A stretch of DNA of 64,000 nt from Citrifermentans bremense R1 (GTDB taxonomy: Bacteria > Desulfobacterota > Desulfuromonadia > Geobacterales > Geobacteraceae), in contig NZ_AUGE01000006.1 in assembly GCF_000426865.1 (NCBI RefSeq), positions 62,001 to 126,000 of the forward strand, in the 5' to 3' direction. A program made the position numbers and the translations under genes. The notes below the pieces were generated by a model. That model was not told where the DNA came from, did no database searches, and was given only the letters and a program-made list of their open reading frames with translations. How positions within the stretch are numbered: the first letter of the stretch is position 1; every line of letters starts with the position of its first letter. Shown here piece after piece: positions 53,795 to 61,960 of this stretch.

Positions 53795-54904
53795 ATGAAC
53801 TCCCGCATCATCACCTACTGCAGCAACATCCACCCGGGCGAATCCTGGGAGGAGACCTTCAAGGCCTTGCAGGAGCATGTTCCCAAGGTGAAACAGGCCG
53901 TTTCACCCGATGCGCGCTTTCCCATCGGGCTGCGCCTGTCGGCCCGCGCCGCCAGGGAACTCCTCGCCGCGGGGCGCGCCTCCTTCGCGAGCTGGCTGCG
54001 CGAGGAGGGGTGTTATGTCCCCACCATCAACGGCTTCGTTTACGGCGCCTTCCACGGGGAGGCGGTGAAACAGAAGGTCTATCTCCCCGACTGGCACAGC
54101 CGGGAGCGGGCCGAATACACGAACCTCCTCGCTGACCTTCTTGCCGAGTGGCTCCCTGCGGGGATGACCGGCTCCATCTCCACCGTCCCCATCGGATTCA
54201 AAGCGATCCTCTCCCCAGCCGAGTACCGGACCCGGGTGCTGCAGGTCCTCACGCACCTGGACTCCCTGAAGGAGGAGACGGGGGTCGACATCGTCCTCGC
54301 CCTGGAGCCGGAGCCCGCCTGCGTTCTGGAGACGACGGCCGATCTGGTGCGTTTCGTGGAGGAGATGGATCTTCCCGCACCGCTTAGGGAGCGGGTCGGA
54401 ATCTGCCTTGACTGCTGTCATCTGGCGCAGCAGTTCGAGGAACCGGAATCGGCCCTGTCGCTCCTGGCGGACAGCGGCATCCGGCTGGGGAAGGTGCAGG
54501 TCTCCTCGGCGCTCTCCGCCGGGCATGGCGACCGCGCTGCGCTCTCTTCCTTCGCCGAGCCGTGCTATCTGCACCAGGTGGTGATCCGCTGCAGGGACGG
54601 CACGCTTATCCGCTACAACGACCTCCCCGCCGCCCTGGAGCAGCACCGGGGAGAGGGGGGGGACGAGTGGCGCTGTCATTTCCATGTGCCGGTATTCCTG
54701 CAGGAAGCAGGATCCCTCGGCACCACCCGCGGTTTTGCGGAGAAGCTTTTGCCGCTTCTGGACCGGGACGTGCTGCTGGAAGTCGAGACCTATAGCTGGG
54801 GGGTGCTGCCGCCGCAGCTGCGGTCGGAGGATCTCTCCTCGTCCATCATCCGCGAGATCCAGTGGCTGCAGGGGAGCGTCAATGCAACGGACTGTCGTCC
54901 TTAA
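53795..54904 (+). CDS. eboE: EboE-like TIM-barrel metabolite-traffic protein
   Basis: A 369-residue protein of the xylose-isomerase-like TIM-barrel group. The opening TYCSNIHPGESWEETFKALQEHVPKVK and the blocks VPTINGFVYGAFHG, TGSISTVPIGFK, VDIVLALEPEPACVLE and ICLDCCHLAQQFEEP are characteristic of EboE of the EBO cluster; the Glu, Asp and His positions that bind metal in the superfamily are preserved. EboE is reported as part of a pathway that moves precursors to the periplasm; its reaction is unknown. CAGGAGGG precedes the ATG. It overlaps eboF by 23 nt, indicating translational coupling. Confidence 0.87.
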   Translation: MNSRIITYCSNIHPGESWEETFKALQEHVPKVKQAVSPDARFPIGLRLSARAARELLAAGRASFASWLREEGCYVPTINGFVYGAFHGEAVKQKVYLPDWHSRERAEYTNLLADLLAEWLPAGMTGSISTVPIGFKAILSPAEYRTRVLQVLTHLDSLKEETGVDIVLALEPEPACVLETTADLVRFVEEMDLPAPLRERVGICLDCCHLAQQFEEPESALSLLADSGIRLGKVQVSSALSAGHGDRAALSSFAEPCYLHQVVIRCRDGTLIRYNDLPAALEQHRGEGGDEWRCHFHVPVFLQEAGSLGTTRGFAEKLLPLLDRDVLLEVETYSWGVLPPQLRSEDLSSSIIREIQWLQGSVNATDCRP

Positions 54905-56249
54905 CGTAGTGGGCCTTACCCGGACGCTCATCGGCGACGGCACCCCGCGCCTGCGTGAGCTTCTCGCCGCAAGCGCCGACATAAAAAGCATAACGCCTGC
55001 CGTCACCTGCTCGGTCCAATCCACCTACCTGACCGGAAAGCTCCCTGCCGGGCACGGCATCGTCGGCAACGGTTGGTACTTCCGTGAGCTGGGGGAGGTC
55101 TTCTTCTGGCGCCAGTCGAACCGGCTGGTCCAGGGGGAGAAGATCTGGCACGAGGCGAAAAGGCGCGACCCCTCCTTTAGCTGCGCCAACACCTTCTGGT
55201 GGTACAACATGGTGACCGACGTCGATTACGCGATCACCCCGCGCCCTCTTTATCTCGCCGACGGCAGGAAACTCCCCGATTGCTACAGCATCCCCGCGGA
55301 CCTTCGCGACCGCTTCAACTCCGAGCTAGGCCAGTTCCCACTGTTCCAGTTCTGGGGGCCTGCCACCTCCATCGTCTCCAGCGACTGGATCGGCAAGGCC
55401 GCCATGTCCATCGAGGAAACCTATCGCCCGACCCTGCAGCTCGTCTACCTGCCGCACCTCGACTATTGCCTGCAGAAGCTGGGGGCCGGGGGGGATATCT
55501 CCGCCGACCTGGGGGAGATCGACCTTCTCTGCGGGCGATTGCTCGACTTCTTCAGCGGGCGCGGCTGCCGGGTGGTGGTGCTCTCCGAGTACGGCATCAC
55601 CGAAGTGGAGCGCCCGGTGCACCCGAACCGGGTGCTGCGCGAAGCGGGGCTTTTGTCGCTCAAGGTCGACCGGGGGCGGGAATACCTGGATCCGGGTACC
55701 AGCCGCGCCTTCGCCGTTGCCGACCACCAGGTGGCTCACGTCTACGTCCGCGACCCGCGCGACGTTCCGGCGGTGCGCGCCCTCTTTCAGGGAGCTCCGG
55801 GGGTGGAAGAGGTACTGGACGGGGAGGGGAAGAAGGGGGCGGGCCTTGATCACGAGCGCTCGGGCGAACTGGTGCTCGTCTCCGGCGCGAAGAGCTGGTT
55901 CACCTACTACTGGTGGCTCGACGACGCGAGGGCTCCCGACTACGCCCGCACCGTCAACATCCACGCGAAACCCGGCTATGACCCCTGCGAGCTCTTCCTC
56001 GATCCCGCCATCAGGCTCCCGAAGGTGAAGATCGCCGCGACGTTGGCAAAGAAGCTTCTAGGTTTGCGCTACCTGATGGACGTGATACCGCTTGATCCGA
56101 CACTGGTGCGGGGCTCCCACGGCCGGGTCACCGACGACCCCGCCGCCGGCCCCATCTTCATGACCACGGAGCCGAAGCTCCTCGATGCGGGGAGCGTGGA
56201 TGCGACCGAAGTCTACAGTCTGCTGCTGCGCCATCTGGAGGCGGACTAA
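54882..56249 (+). CDS. eboF: EboF-like nucleotide pyrophosphatase/phosphodiesterase
   Basis: A 455-residue alkaline-phosphatase-superfamily enzyme of the type-I phosphodiesterase/nucleotide-pyrophosphatase class. The segment VTCSVQSTYLTGKLPAGHGIVGNGW (Thr42 as likely nucleophile region) and VVVLSEYGITEV with HQVAHVYV and the HAKPGYDP segment form the metal centre. It matches EboF of the EBO cluster. The ATG lies inside the end of eboE, and eboC starts one base after its stop. It probably hydrolyses a nucleotide- or diphosphate-linked intermediate; the substrate is not known. Confidence 0.85.
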   Translation: MQRTVVLNVVGLTRTLIGDGTPRLRELLAASADIKSITPAVTCSVQSTYLTGKLPAGHGIVGNGWYFRELGEVFFWRQSNRLVQGEKIWHEAKRRDPSFSCANTFWWYNMVTDVDYAITPRPLYLADGRKLPDCYSIPADLRDRFNSELGQFPLFQFWGPATSIVSSDWIGKAAMSIEETYRPTLQLVYLPHLDYCLQKLGAGGDISADLGEIDLLCGRLLDFFSGRGCRVVVLSEYGITEVERPVHPNRVLREAGLLSLKVDRGREYLDPGTSRAFAVADHQVAHVYVRDPRDVPAVRALFQGAPGVEEVLDGEGKKGAGLDHERSGELVLVSGAKSWFTYYWWLDDARAPDYARTVNIHAKPGYDPCELFLDPAIRLPKVKIAATLAKKLLGLRYLMDVIPLDPTLVRGSHGRVTDDPAAGPIFMTTEPKLLDAGSVDATEVYSLLLRHLEAD

Positions 56250-56250
56250 C

Positions 56251-57003
56251 ATGGCCGAAGACCCTTCTGCAGCCGGCGCCGTCGTGCTGCCGCGTCACTC
56301 CAGGTTCAGGGCGTACCTTACCCTTTGCCGGGTGAGCAACCTCCCCACCGTATGGACCAATGTCCTCGCCGCAAGCCTTTTAAGCGGCGCGCCGCTCTCC
56401 TGCCGCCTGTTTCTCCTGCTGGCCTTTTCCTTATCCTGTTTCTACCTGGCGGGAATGGTGCTGAACGATCTGTGCGACTGCGAGCACGACCGGATGTTCC
56501 GCCCCAGCCGCCCCATTCCCCGGGGCGACGTTTCCGAGCGCGCGGCGCTCACACTGACGGTGGCCTTGTCCTGCGCCGGTTTAGGCGCCCTCGTCTTCGC
56601 CCCCGACCTGCGCGGAGGCCTTGCCGCTCTCTGCCTGCTCGCGGTGATTATCGCCTACGACCACCATCACAAAGAGAACCCCTTCAGCGTGCTGCTCATG
56701 GCCGGCTGCCGTTTCCTGGTCTTCGTCGTTGCTGGTTTTGCCCTCGCCGGGAAGGTGGCCGAGGCGGTGCTGCTTGCCGGGGGCGCGCAGTTCTTCTACG
56801 TCGTCGCCCTGAGCGTTTTCGCGCGCTACGACAACAGCAGGGAGACGCCGTTGCCTTTCCCCGCCATGCCCCTGCTTTTGGCAGGGATCTCGCTTCTAGA
56901 CGGAGTGATGCTCATGCTTTTAGTCGAACCGGTCTGGCTTTTGGCCGGATTGAGCGGCTTCTTCCTCACCCTCGCCGGCCAGCGTTTCGTGCGGGGGGAT
57001 TGA
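56251..57003 (+). CDS. eboC: UbiA-family prenyltransferase, EboC-like
   Basis: A 250-residue integral membrane protein with about eight transmembrane helices. The first Asp-rich motif, NDxxDxxxD, is Asn72-Asp73, Asp76 and Asp80 (LNDLCDCEHDRMFRPSRPIPRG); the second includes Asp137 in AYDHHHKEN, slightly altered from the usual form. UbiA enzymes attach prenyl chains to aromatic or polar acceptors at the membrane, and EboC belongs to this family. The ATG is one base after eboF. It closes the second EBO operon; a HicAB module follows without a visible terminator. Confidence 0.87.
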   Translation: MAEDPSAAGAVVLPRHSRFRAYLTLCRVSNLPTVWTNVLAASLLSGAPLSCRLFLLLAFSLSCFYLAGMVLNDLCDCEHDRMFRPSRPIPRGDVSERAALTLTVALSCAGLGALVFAPDLRGGLAALCLLAVIIAYDHHHKENPFSVLLMAGCRFLVFVVAGFALAGKVAEAVLLAGGAQFFYVVALSVFARYDNSRETPLPFPAMPLLLAGISLLDGVMLMLLVEPVWLLAGLSGFFLTLAGQRFVRGD

Positions 57004-57027
57004 ACTAGCGTGATATCAAAAAATGAT
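57000..57027 (+). promoter_or_regulatory. Possible promoter of hicAB
   Basis: TTGAAC and AATGAT are 16 nt apart, overlapping the eboC stop and about 36 nt ahead of hicA. Match is moderate, four of six bases in each box. Confidence 0.3.
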
Positions 57028-57062
57028 TGCAACACTCTTCAGCTGCTGTTACCATCTACCAA

Positions 57063-57317
57063 ATGAACAAGGCCCACAGGGAAACTCTGGACGCCATCTT
57101 CACGGTGCCTGTACCTGCCGCGCTCGAATGGAGACGCATCGAGAGCCTTTTCATCGCCTTAGGCGCAGAAACGATCGAGGGATGCGGTTCCCGCGTCCGC
57201 TTCGTTTTGAACGGAATTATCGGCACCTTTCATCGTCCGCATCCCGCCAAGGAAGCAAAAGCGTACCAAGTTCGTGATGCGAGAACTTTCCTGGAGAATG
57301 CTGGAGTAAAGCCATGA
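57063..57317 (+). CDS. hicA: HicA-type mRNA interferase toxin
   Basis: An 84-residue toxin of the type II HicAB system, which cleaves mRNA at ribosomes or free transcripts. The start NKAHRETLDAIF and the ending RTFLENAGVKP are typical of one HicA subgroup. In classical HicA the catalytic His is in a GSH segment; this subgroup has GSRVRF instead and keeps a HRPHP segment that may serve. No strong ribosome site is seen before the ATG. It is coupled to the antitoxin gene by an ATGA overlap. It lies between the EBO operon and a permease gene, with base usage poorer in GC than its neighbours, as expected of a mobile module. Confidence 0.85.
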   Translation: MNKAHRETLDAIFTVPVPAALEWRRIESLFIALGAETIEGCGSRVRFVLNGIIGTFHRPHPAKEAKAYQVRDARTFLENAGVKP

Positions 57318-57640
57318 GCACTATGATGCATAGAGGTTACGCCGCGAAGATCGAATACAGCGATGAAGATGGCTGCTTTGCCGGCCGCATTGCCGGTATC
57401 AACGATGTGATAGGGTTTCACGCCGAGGCGGTAAAGGAGCTCAAAGCTGCTTTTGAAGAGGCTGTGGATGACTATATCGCCACATGTGAAAAGATCGGCA
57501 GAGCACCTCAAAAAGCATATTCCGGTAAACTGATGCTCAGGTTACCTCCTGAAGTACATGCCCGAGCTGCAATGATGGCTGAAGCACATGGCATGAGCCT
57601 GAATCAATGGGCCGCAGACGTCCTCTCCAAAGCGGACTGA
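57314..57640 (+). CDS. hicB: HicB-type antitoxin
   Basis: A 108-residue antitoxin. The N-terminal half is the HicB RNase-H-like fold (GYAAKIEYSDEDGCFAGRIAGI, VKELKAAFEEAVDDYIATCE) that binds the toxin, and the C-terminal part (KLMLRLPPEVHARAAMMAEAHGMSLNQWAADVL) is a ribbon-helix-helix DNA-binding domain. HicB normally represses its own promoter through such a domain. The ATG overlaps the hicA stop. The pair is complete and probably functional. Confidence 0.9.
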   Translation: MSTMMHRGYAAKIEYSDEDGCFAGRIAGINDVIGFHAEAVKELKAAFEEAVDDYIATCEKIGRAPQKAYSGKLMLRLPPEVHARAAMMAEAHGMSLNQWAADVLSKAD

Positions 57641-57704
57641 TTCATTACGTCCCTTTCCTAAGTCATTATTTCTGTCTTTTTCACTCCGTCTTTTTATTTG
57701 CTGT

Positions 57705-57733
57705 TTGAAAAACCACACGGTCCCGCGTATTAT
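57705..57733 (+). promoter_or_regulatory. Sigma70 promoter of the permease gene
   Basis: TTGAAA and TATTAT are separated by 17 nt. A start near 57,740 would leave a leader of only 13-20 nt before the permease start codon. Confidence 0.65.
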
Positions 57734-57759
57734 GCCTTGCCAAAAATGGTACCGTGAGA

Positions 57760-58557
57760 ATGCTAATGACTATCTGGCTTTCGTATGTCGCCCTGGGGGC
57801 TTTTGCCGGGGTTTTGGCCGGCCTCCTCGGAGTGGGCGGCGGCCTCGTGATCGTACCGGTCCTTACCTTCATCTTCACCGCGCAGCACCTGCCTGAGGCG
57901 CACATCCTGCACCTGGCCCTGGGCACCTCGCTTGCCAGCATCATGTTCACCTCGGTCTCCAGCCTTAGGGCCCACCACCGCCGGGGCGCCGTCGAGTGGA
58001 CGGTGGTGCGGCGCATCAGCGCCGGCATCCTGGTCGGCACCTTCGCCGGTTCCTGGGTCGCCTCCCAACTTTCCACCCGTTTCCTCAAGGGCTTCTTCGT
58101 CGTCTTCCTGTACTACGTCGCCGCGCAGATGCTGCTCAACATCAAGCCCAAAGCGCAGCGCCAGCTCCCTGGACTTACCGCCATGTCCGGCGTCGGCGGC
58201 ATCATCGGTGGCGTTTCCAGCCTGGTCGGCATCGGCGGCGGTACCATGACCGTTCCTTTCCTGGTCTGGTGCAACGTAGCCATCCCCCGTGCCATCGGCA
58301 CCTCGTCGGCGGTCGGCTTTCCCATTGCCCTGGCCGGGGCGGCCGGGTACCTGGTCAACGGCTGGTCCGCGGACCTCCCTCAATACAGCCTCGGCTTCGT
58401 GTATCTCCCCGCCTTGGCAGGGATTTCCGTGGCCAGCATCATGACTGCGCCCCTGGGCGCCAAACTTGCGCATTCCCTTCCCATCGACCTGCTGAAGAGG
58501 TTCTTCGCGCTGCTCCTGCTCGTGATGGGGACCAAGATGCTGCTGAGCCTGTTCTGA
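57760..58557 (+). CDS. TauE/SafE-family (TSUP) sulfite exporter-type permease
   Basis: A 265-residue membrane protein with about eight transmembrane helices. The glycine-rich repeats GVLAGLLGVGGGLVIVPVL near the N-terminus and GGVSSLVGIGGGTMTVPFLVW near the middle are the duplicated TSUP signature. These proteins export or import small sulfur-containing or carboxylic anions. Start choice is uncertain: a GTG two codons upstream and an ATG two codons downstream are also possible, and no good ribosome site exists, in line with a short leader. It is a single-gene unit with its own promoter and a terminator downstream. Confidence 0.88.
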   Translation: MLMTIWLSYVALGAFAGVLAGLLGVGGGLVIVPVLTFIFTAQHLPEAHILHLALGTSLASIMFTSVSSLRAHHRRGAVEWTVVRRISAGILVGTFAGSWVASQLSTRFLKGFFVVFLYYVAAQMLLNIKPKAQRQLPGLTAMSGVGGIIGGVSSLVGIGGGTMTVPFLVWCNVAIPRAIGTSSAVGFPIALAGAAGYLVNGWSADLPQYSLGFVYLPALAGISVASIMTAPLGAKLAHSLPIDLLKRFFALLLLVMGTKMLLSLF

Positions 58558-58696
58558 CGCTGTCGATGCAGTTGCATGGCGAGCTGGACCAGGCTTTCGC
58601 GACGTACGTGAAACTCGCGGAGGAGACTCCGGCGCCAGGCTTAATTCAAAGGATGGACCTTGGAGGCGGGAGCTGACGAGATGGGGAAACGAAGAA

Positions 58697-58735
58697 GGCC
58701 GCCTCCACCCATTACGGGAGAGGCGGCCCTTTTTT
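58697..58735. terminator. Intrinsic terminator between convergent permease and chemoreceptor genes
   Basis: A 9-bp stem (GGCCGCCTC/GAGGCGGCC) with a 14-nt loop that can fold further is followed by six T on the plus strand. On the minus strand the tail is less T-rich, so it is best as a plus-strand terminator. Confidence 0.85.
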
Positions 58736-58743
58736 GTTGAGGA

Positions 58744-61218
58744 TTAGAACCGCTCGAAGGCGTCGTGGTCGAGCTTGATCGCTATGCCGGTCTCTATCGC
58801 CGCCGCTCGTTTCTGCCCCCTGCTGGCGACCGCCTTGGCCGCGGATCCGGAGTAGGTCAAAGACGAGTGGGCGGCGCTCCGTTTGCCGCTGTACTCCCCT
58901 TCGTGAGCCGCGCCGTTAACCCGGAAAAAGGAGATGGTTCCCTGCAACTGCCCAGCCTGCGAGGAGAGTTGTTCCGCGGTAGAGGCCATCTCCTCGGCCA
59001 CCGCCGCGTTTTTCTGGATCACCTGGTCCAGCTGCTGGATCGCCTGGTTGATCTGCTGCGCGCCGCCGTCCTGCTCCCTGCTGGCGGCGCTGATCTCCTG
59101 GACCAGTTCCGCCGTCCGCTGGATGTTGGGAAGGATCTCACCCAAAAGGTGACCGGCTTTTTCCGCTATCTCCACGCTCGAGGTGGACAGGGTCGAGATC
59201 TCGCCCGCCGCCTTCTGGCTCCGCTCGGCAAGCTTTCTCACCTCGGCCGCGACCACCGCGAACCCTTTGCCGTGCTCGCCGGCCCGCGCCGCCTCTATGG
59301 CCGCGTTGAGAGCCAGCATGTTGGTCTGCCGCGCGATCTCCTCGACGATGGAGATCTTCCCTGCGATTTCCTTCATCGCGGCAAGCGTCTCGGCCACAGC
59401 TTTGCCACCTTCCTGGGCGTCCGCCGCAGATTTCACGGCGATCTTCTCCGTCTGCGAGGCGTTGTCGGAGGTCTGCCTGATGTTGGCGCTCATCTGCTCC
59501 ATGGAGCTTGAGGCCTCTTCGGCCGAAGCCGCCTGCTCGGTGGCGCCCTGCGAGGTATTCTCCGCGTTTTGCGCCAGCTCCTTGCTCCCCAGGGTTACGT
59601 TGTCCGCCGCCACCTTTACGTCCAGCACCACCTCGGAAAGTTTTCCCACCATACCCGCCAGATCCTTCAGCAGTTCGTCCTTCTCGGAGCGCGGCGTCAC
59701 CTCGACGGTGAGGTTCCCGTCCGCGATCTCCTTGGTTATGGAGATGATGCGGTCCATCGCCTGCTTCACGCTCTTCAGGCTGTCGTCGATGCGCAGGAAG
59801 TCGGCGTGCGACTCTTTGGTGTGCTGGTCCGGCTGCCCGATGGCGAAGTTCAGGTCCAGATCCCCCTGGGCCAGGAGCTGCAGGTTGACCGCCATGCGCT
59901 CGATCTCGCTCTTCGTGTAGTCGCGGTTCCTGATGATGGCGGTCAGGTCCTGGACCACCTCGACGTAGCCGAGCTTTTCCCCCTTGCGGTTCAAGAGGTA
60001 GGAGGTGTCCTGCTTGCATCCGGAGCCGCACCAGTCGAAATAGCTCTCGCTTACCCCCCTGTGCAGCTGCTTGATGCCGCACCCTTCCGAGTTGCAGATG
60101 TTGGCGGCGGCGTTGCTGCAGGGAAGCCCCAGCGCGGTCACCCTGTCCCTGATGCGCCCTTCTTTAACCAGCAGCGCCTCGAAAGGCTTGTTGAGGAAGG
60201 TCCAGTTCATGTCGTTGTCGGTCACGTGGATGGGGAAGGGGACCGCATCGATGATCGCCTCGTACCAGTCGTTTTTGTCCACCACCATGTCGAGTGTCTT
60301 GTTCACGCCATCGACGATGGCGCGGTACTCGCCGCGGTGCCTGGAGGCGTCGGCACGGGTCTGGAACTCCCCGGCGAGGGCCGCGCTCACCAGCTTCTCC
60401 GTGTCCTCGATCATGGCGCCCACCGCGTCCTTCACGCTGGTCAGGCTGTCGTTGATCTTCTGGAAGTCCTCACGCGCCTGCACCGTGTGCTCGTCGGCCT
60501 CCGCCACCTTGAGGTCGAAGTCGAGGTTCCCCAGGGCCAGCTTGGTGAGGTTCGCCGCCATCCGTTCCACCTCGGCCTTGCTGTAGTCGCGGTTCCTTAT
60601 CATGGCGGTCAGGTCGGTGACCACCTCGACGTAGCCGATCTTCTCCCCCTTGCGGTTCATGAGGTAGGAAGTGTCCTGCTTGCACCCCGAGCCGCACCAG
60701 TCGAAGTAGCTTTCCGCTACCCCCTTGTGCAGCTGCTTGATCCCGCACCCTTCCGAGTTGCAGATGTTGGCTGCTGCGTTGCTGCAGGCAAGTCCCACTG
60801 CGGAATCGCGGTCCCTGATGCGCCCCTCGCGGACCAAAAGCTGCTCGAACGGCTTGTTCATGAAGGTCCAGTTCATGTCGTTGTCGGTCACGTGGACCGG
60901 GAAGGGGACCGCATCGATGATGGCGCGGAACCAGTCGTTTCTTTCCGTGAGCCGTTCCACTTCCGCCCGCGTCTCCGAGGCCTGCCGCTCCATCTCCGCC
61001 TGCGTCTCTGCGCCCTGCCGCTGCAACGACGCCATCTCACCTGCGACGCTGCGTGCCAGGTATGTCCCCAGCGCGACGATGGCCAAAAGCACCGCCGCGC
61101 AGGCGCTCGCCGCTACGGCTGCCGAACCTTGCAGTGCCGCATAGCATCCCAAGCAGCACAGCAGCCCTGCGGCAGCGAAGCCGAACATGATTCTCTTAGC
61201 TACGTTTAGATTTTTCAT
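58744..61218 (-). CDS. Methyl-accepting chemotaxis protein with duplicated cysteine-rich PAS modules
   Basis: An 824-residue receptor. Two adjacent N-terminal transmembrane helices (about 11-30 and 34-55) leave almost no periplasmic loop, so sensing is cytoplasmic. Two PAS-like modules (about 94-260 and 316-482) repeat with a 222-residue offset; each contains five cysteines in identical spacing (145, 153, 158, 175, 179 and 367, 375, 380, 397, 401), within [19 protein letters not shown] and [16 protein letters not shown]-like region (about 490-545) and the conserved signalling tip ([20 protein letters not shown]) follow. The cysteines suggest a metal, heme or redox cofactor, which is not proven. 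The regulated 5' region is AT-rich. Confidence 0.92.
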   Translation of the reverse strand: MKNLNVAKRIMFGFAAAGLLCCLGCYAALQGSAAVAASACAAVLLAIVALGTYLARSVAGEMASLQRQGAETQAEMERQASETRAEVERLTERNDWFRAIIDAVPFPVHVTDNDMNWTFMNKPFEQLLVREGRIRDRDSAVGLACSNAAANICNSEGCGIKQLHKGVAESYFDWCGSGCKQDTSYLMNRKGEKIGYVEVVTDLTAMIRNRDYSKAEVERMAANLTKLALGNLDFDLKVAEADEHTVQAREDFQKINDSLTSVKDAVGAMIEDTEKLVSAALAGEFQTRADASRHRGEYRAIVDGVNKTLDMVVDKNDWYEAIIDAVPFPIHVTDNDMNWTFLNKPFEALLVKEGRIRDRVTALGLPCSNAAANICNSEGCGIKQLHRGVSESYFDWCGSGCKQDTSYLLNRKGEKLGYVEVVQDLTAIIRNRDYTKSEIERMAVNLQLLAQGDLDLNFAIGQPDQHTKESHADFLRIDDSLKSVKQAMDRIISITKEIADGNLTVEVTPRSEKDELLKDLAGMVGKLSEVVLDVKVAADNVTLGSKELAQNAENTSQGATEQAASAEEASSSMEQMSANIRQTSDNASQTEKIAVKSAADAQEGGKAVAETLAAMKEIAGKISIVEEIARQTNMLALNAAIEAARAGEHGKGFAVVAAEVRKLAERSQKAAGEISTLSTSSVEIAEKAGHLLGEILPNIQRTAELVQEISAASREQDGGAQQINQAIQQLDQVIQKNAAVAEEMASTAEQLSSQAGQLQGTISFFRVNGAAHEGEYSGKRSAAHSSLTYSGSAAKAVASRGQKRAAAIETGIAIKLDHDAFERF

Positions 61219-61310
61219 GCACTCCCTATCCTTTGATTGTTAATTGAAGATCGGATGACCCGAGGAAATCGAATTTATTATGCTTCTGTCTTGAGCACCG
61301 GCTGATCCAG

Positions 61311-61559
61311 TTTTGTATTACATTTTATGATATTTCGAAGTGTGTGTTTCGTTGTTGTAGACGCTTCTTCGGTTTTCAACTGATAAAGTGAAGGAAAAAA
61401 ATGCTTATAAATTTGCAATTCATAAATATTCATGCTTGTAGACTGCAAAATGTATTAGATGTGAGACTACAAAATGTAATACAAAAGCTGAAATACAGTA
61501 AGAATACTGTTTGGTCCACATCGTAAGATATACAAATCGCTGAAAATATTTGTAATACA
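61311..61559. promoter_or_regulatory. Four copies of a TGTAWTACA operator-like element
   Basis: Cores lie at 61,314-61,322, 61,451-61,459 (last bases degenerate, AGA), 61,475-61,483 and 61,551-61,559. The first and third are identical 16-mers in opposite orientation (AAAATGTAATACAAAA and its complement). The core is a 9-bp odd palindrome with flanking A or T runs, as in a dimeric regulator site. They lie 90-340 nt upstream of the chemoreceptor start. Confidence 0.6.
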
Positions 61560-61590
61560 TTTTACAGCGCTTGTTTTCATTCTCTTGTTA

Positions 61591-61606
61591 CCAAGCTGAA
61601 GCTTGG
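61591..61606. repeat. CCAAGC/GCTTGG palindromic element
   Basis: A perfect 6-bp inverted repeat with a TGAA loop, extended by TTGTTA on the left and GAGCCAGG on the right. Similar elements are scattered in many bacterial genomes as REP-like repeats; only one copy is in the window, so repetitiveness is not shown. Confidence 0.4.
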
Positions 61607-61863
61607 GAGCCAGGCAAATATAATTCGTCCGCTGGTGGGCGGAGGGGGGTGAGTGGGGATATCGTAGATTTCGATGAGAAGGGTAGTCAGTCTTTAGCTG
61701 GAAGGGTGGAAAGCAGTACGAGGTGTTGCAAAGTAGCGGTGTGGAAGTAGTCGATTGGCAGCGTTGTTGGCTCTTTTTGGAGCGATGCGTCTGATCAGAT
61801 TGTTACGTTACAGCCATAGAGAAAGCTAAAGAATACCCTAAGCTGTCTTGCCTGTTCGCAGAG

Positions 61864-61891
61864 TTGACTTGCCGACCTGCTGACATATAGT
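61864..61891 (+). promoter_or_regulatory. Sigma70 promoter of the GH13 gene
   Basis: TTGACT and TATAGT are separated by 16 nt, giving a leader of about 63 nt before the start codon, which has a full AGGAGG ribosome site. Confidence 0.6.
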
Positions 61892-61960
61892 TCTAACCAA
61901 ACTTCAGTATCTTACGTGGGAGGTTGAGCAAAGGAGAGTTCAAACGCGAAAGGAGGATGT

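Larger units (their letters stand above)
61219..61960. other. 742-nt AT-rich intergenic region between chemoreceptor and GH13 genes
   Basis: Much lower in GC than the flanks and without a supportable gene on either strand. It holds four TGTAWTACA-type sites in its chemoreceptor-proximal half, an inverted repeat ACAGTA/TACTGT at 61,495-61,510, a palindromic hairpin at 61,591-61,606, and a sigma70 promoter for the GH13 gene near its end. A regulatory island for the divergent genes is the simplest reading. Confidence 0.7.

Noticed and set aside
57063-57640. HicAB read as a degenerate toxin pair because the GSH motif is missing
   Set aside because: The GSRVR version is typical of a HicA subgroup with otherwise complete sequence, and the antitoxin is intact, so there is no sign of decay.
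58567-58676. 36-codon frame after the permease gene
   Set aside because: No ribosome site, no recognisable features and a length expected by chance.
61620-61860. Short frames in the AT-rich intergenic region before the GH13 gene
   Set aside because: All are under 25 codons or lack a ribosome site; none has recognisable content.
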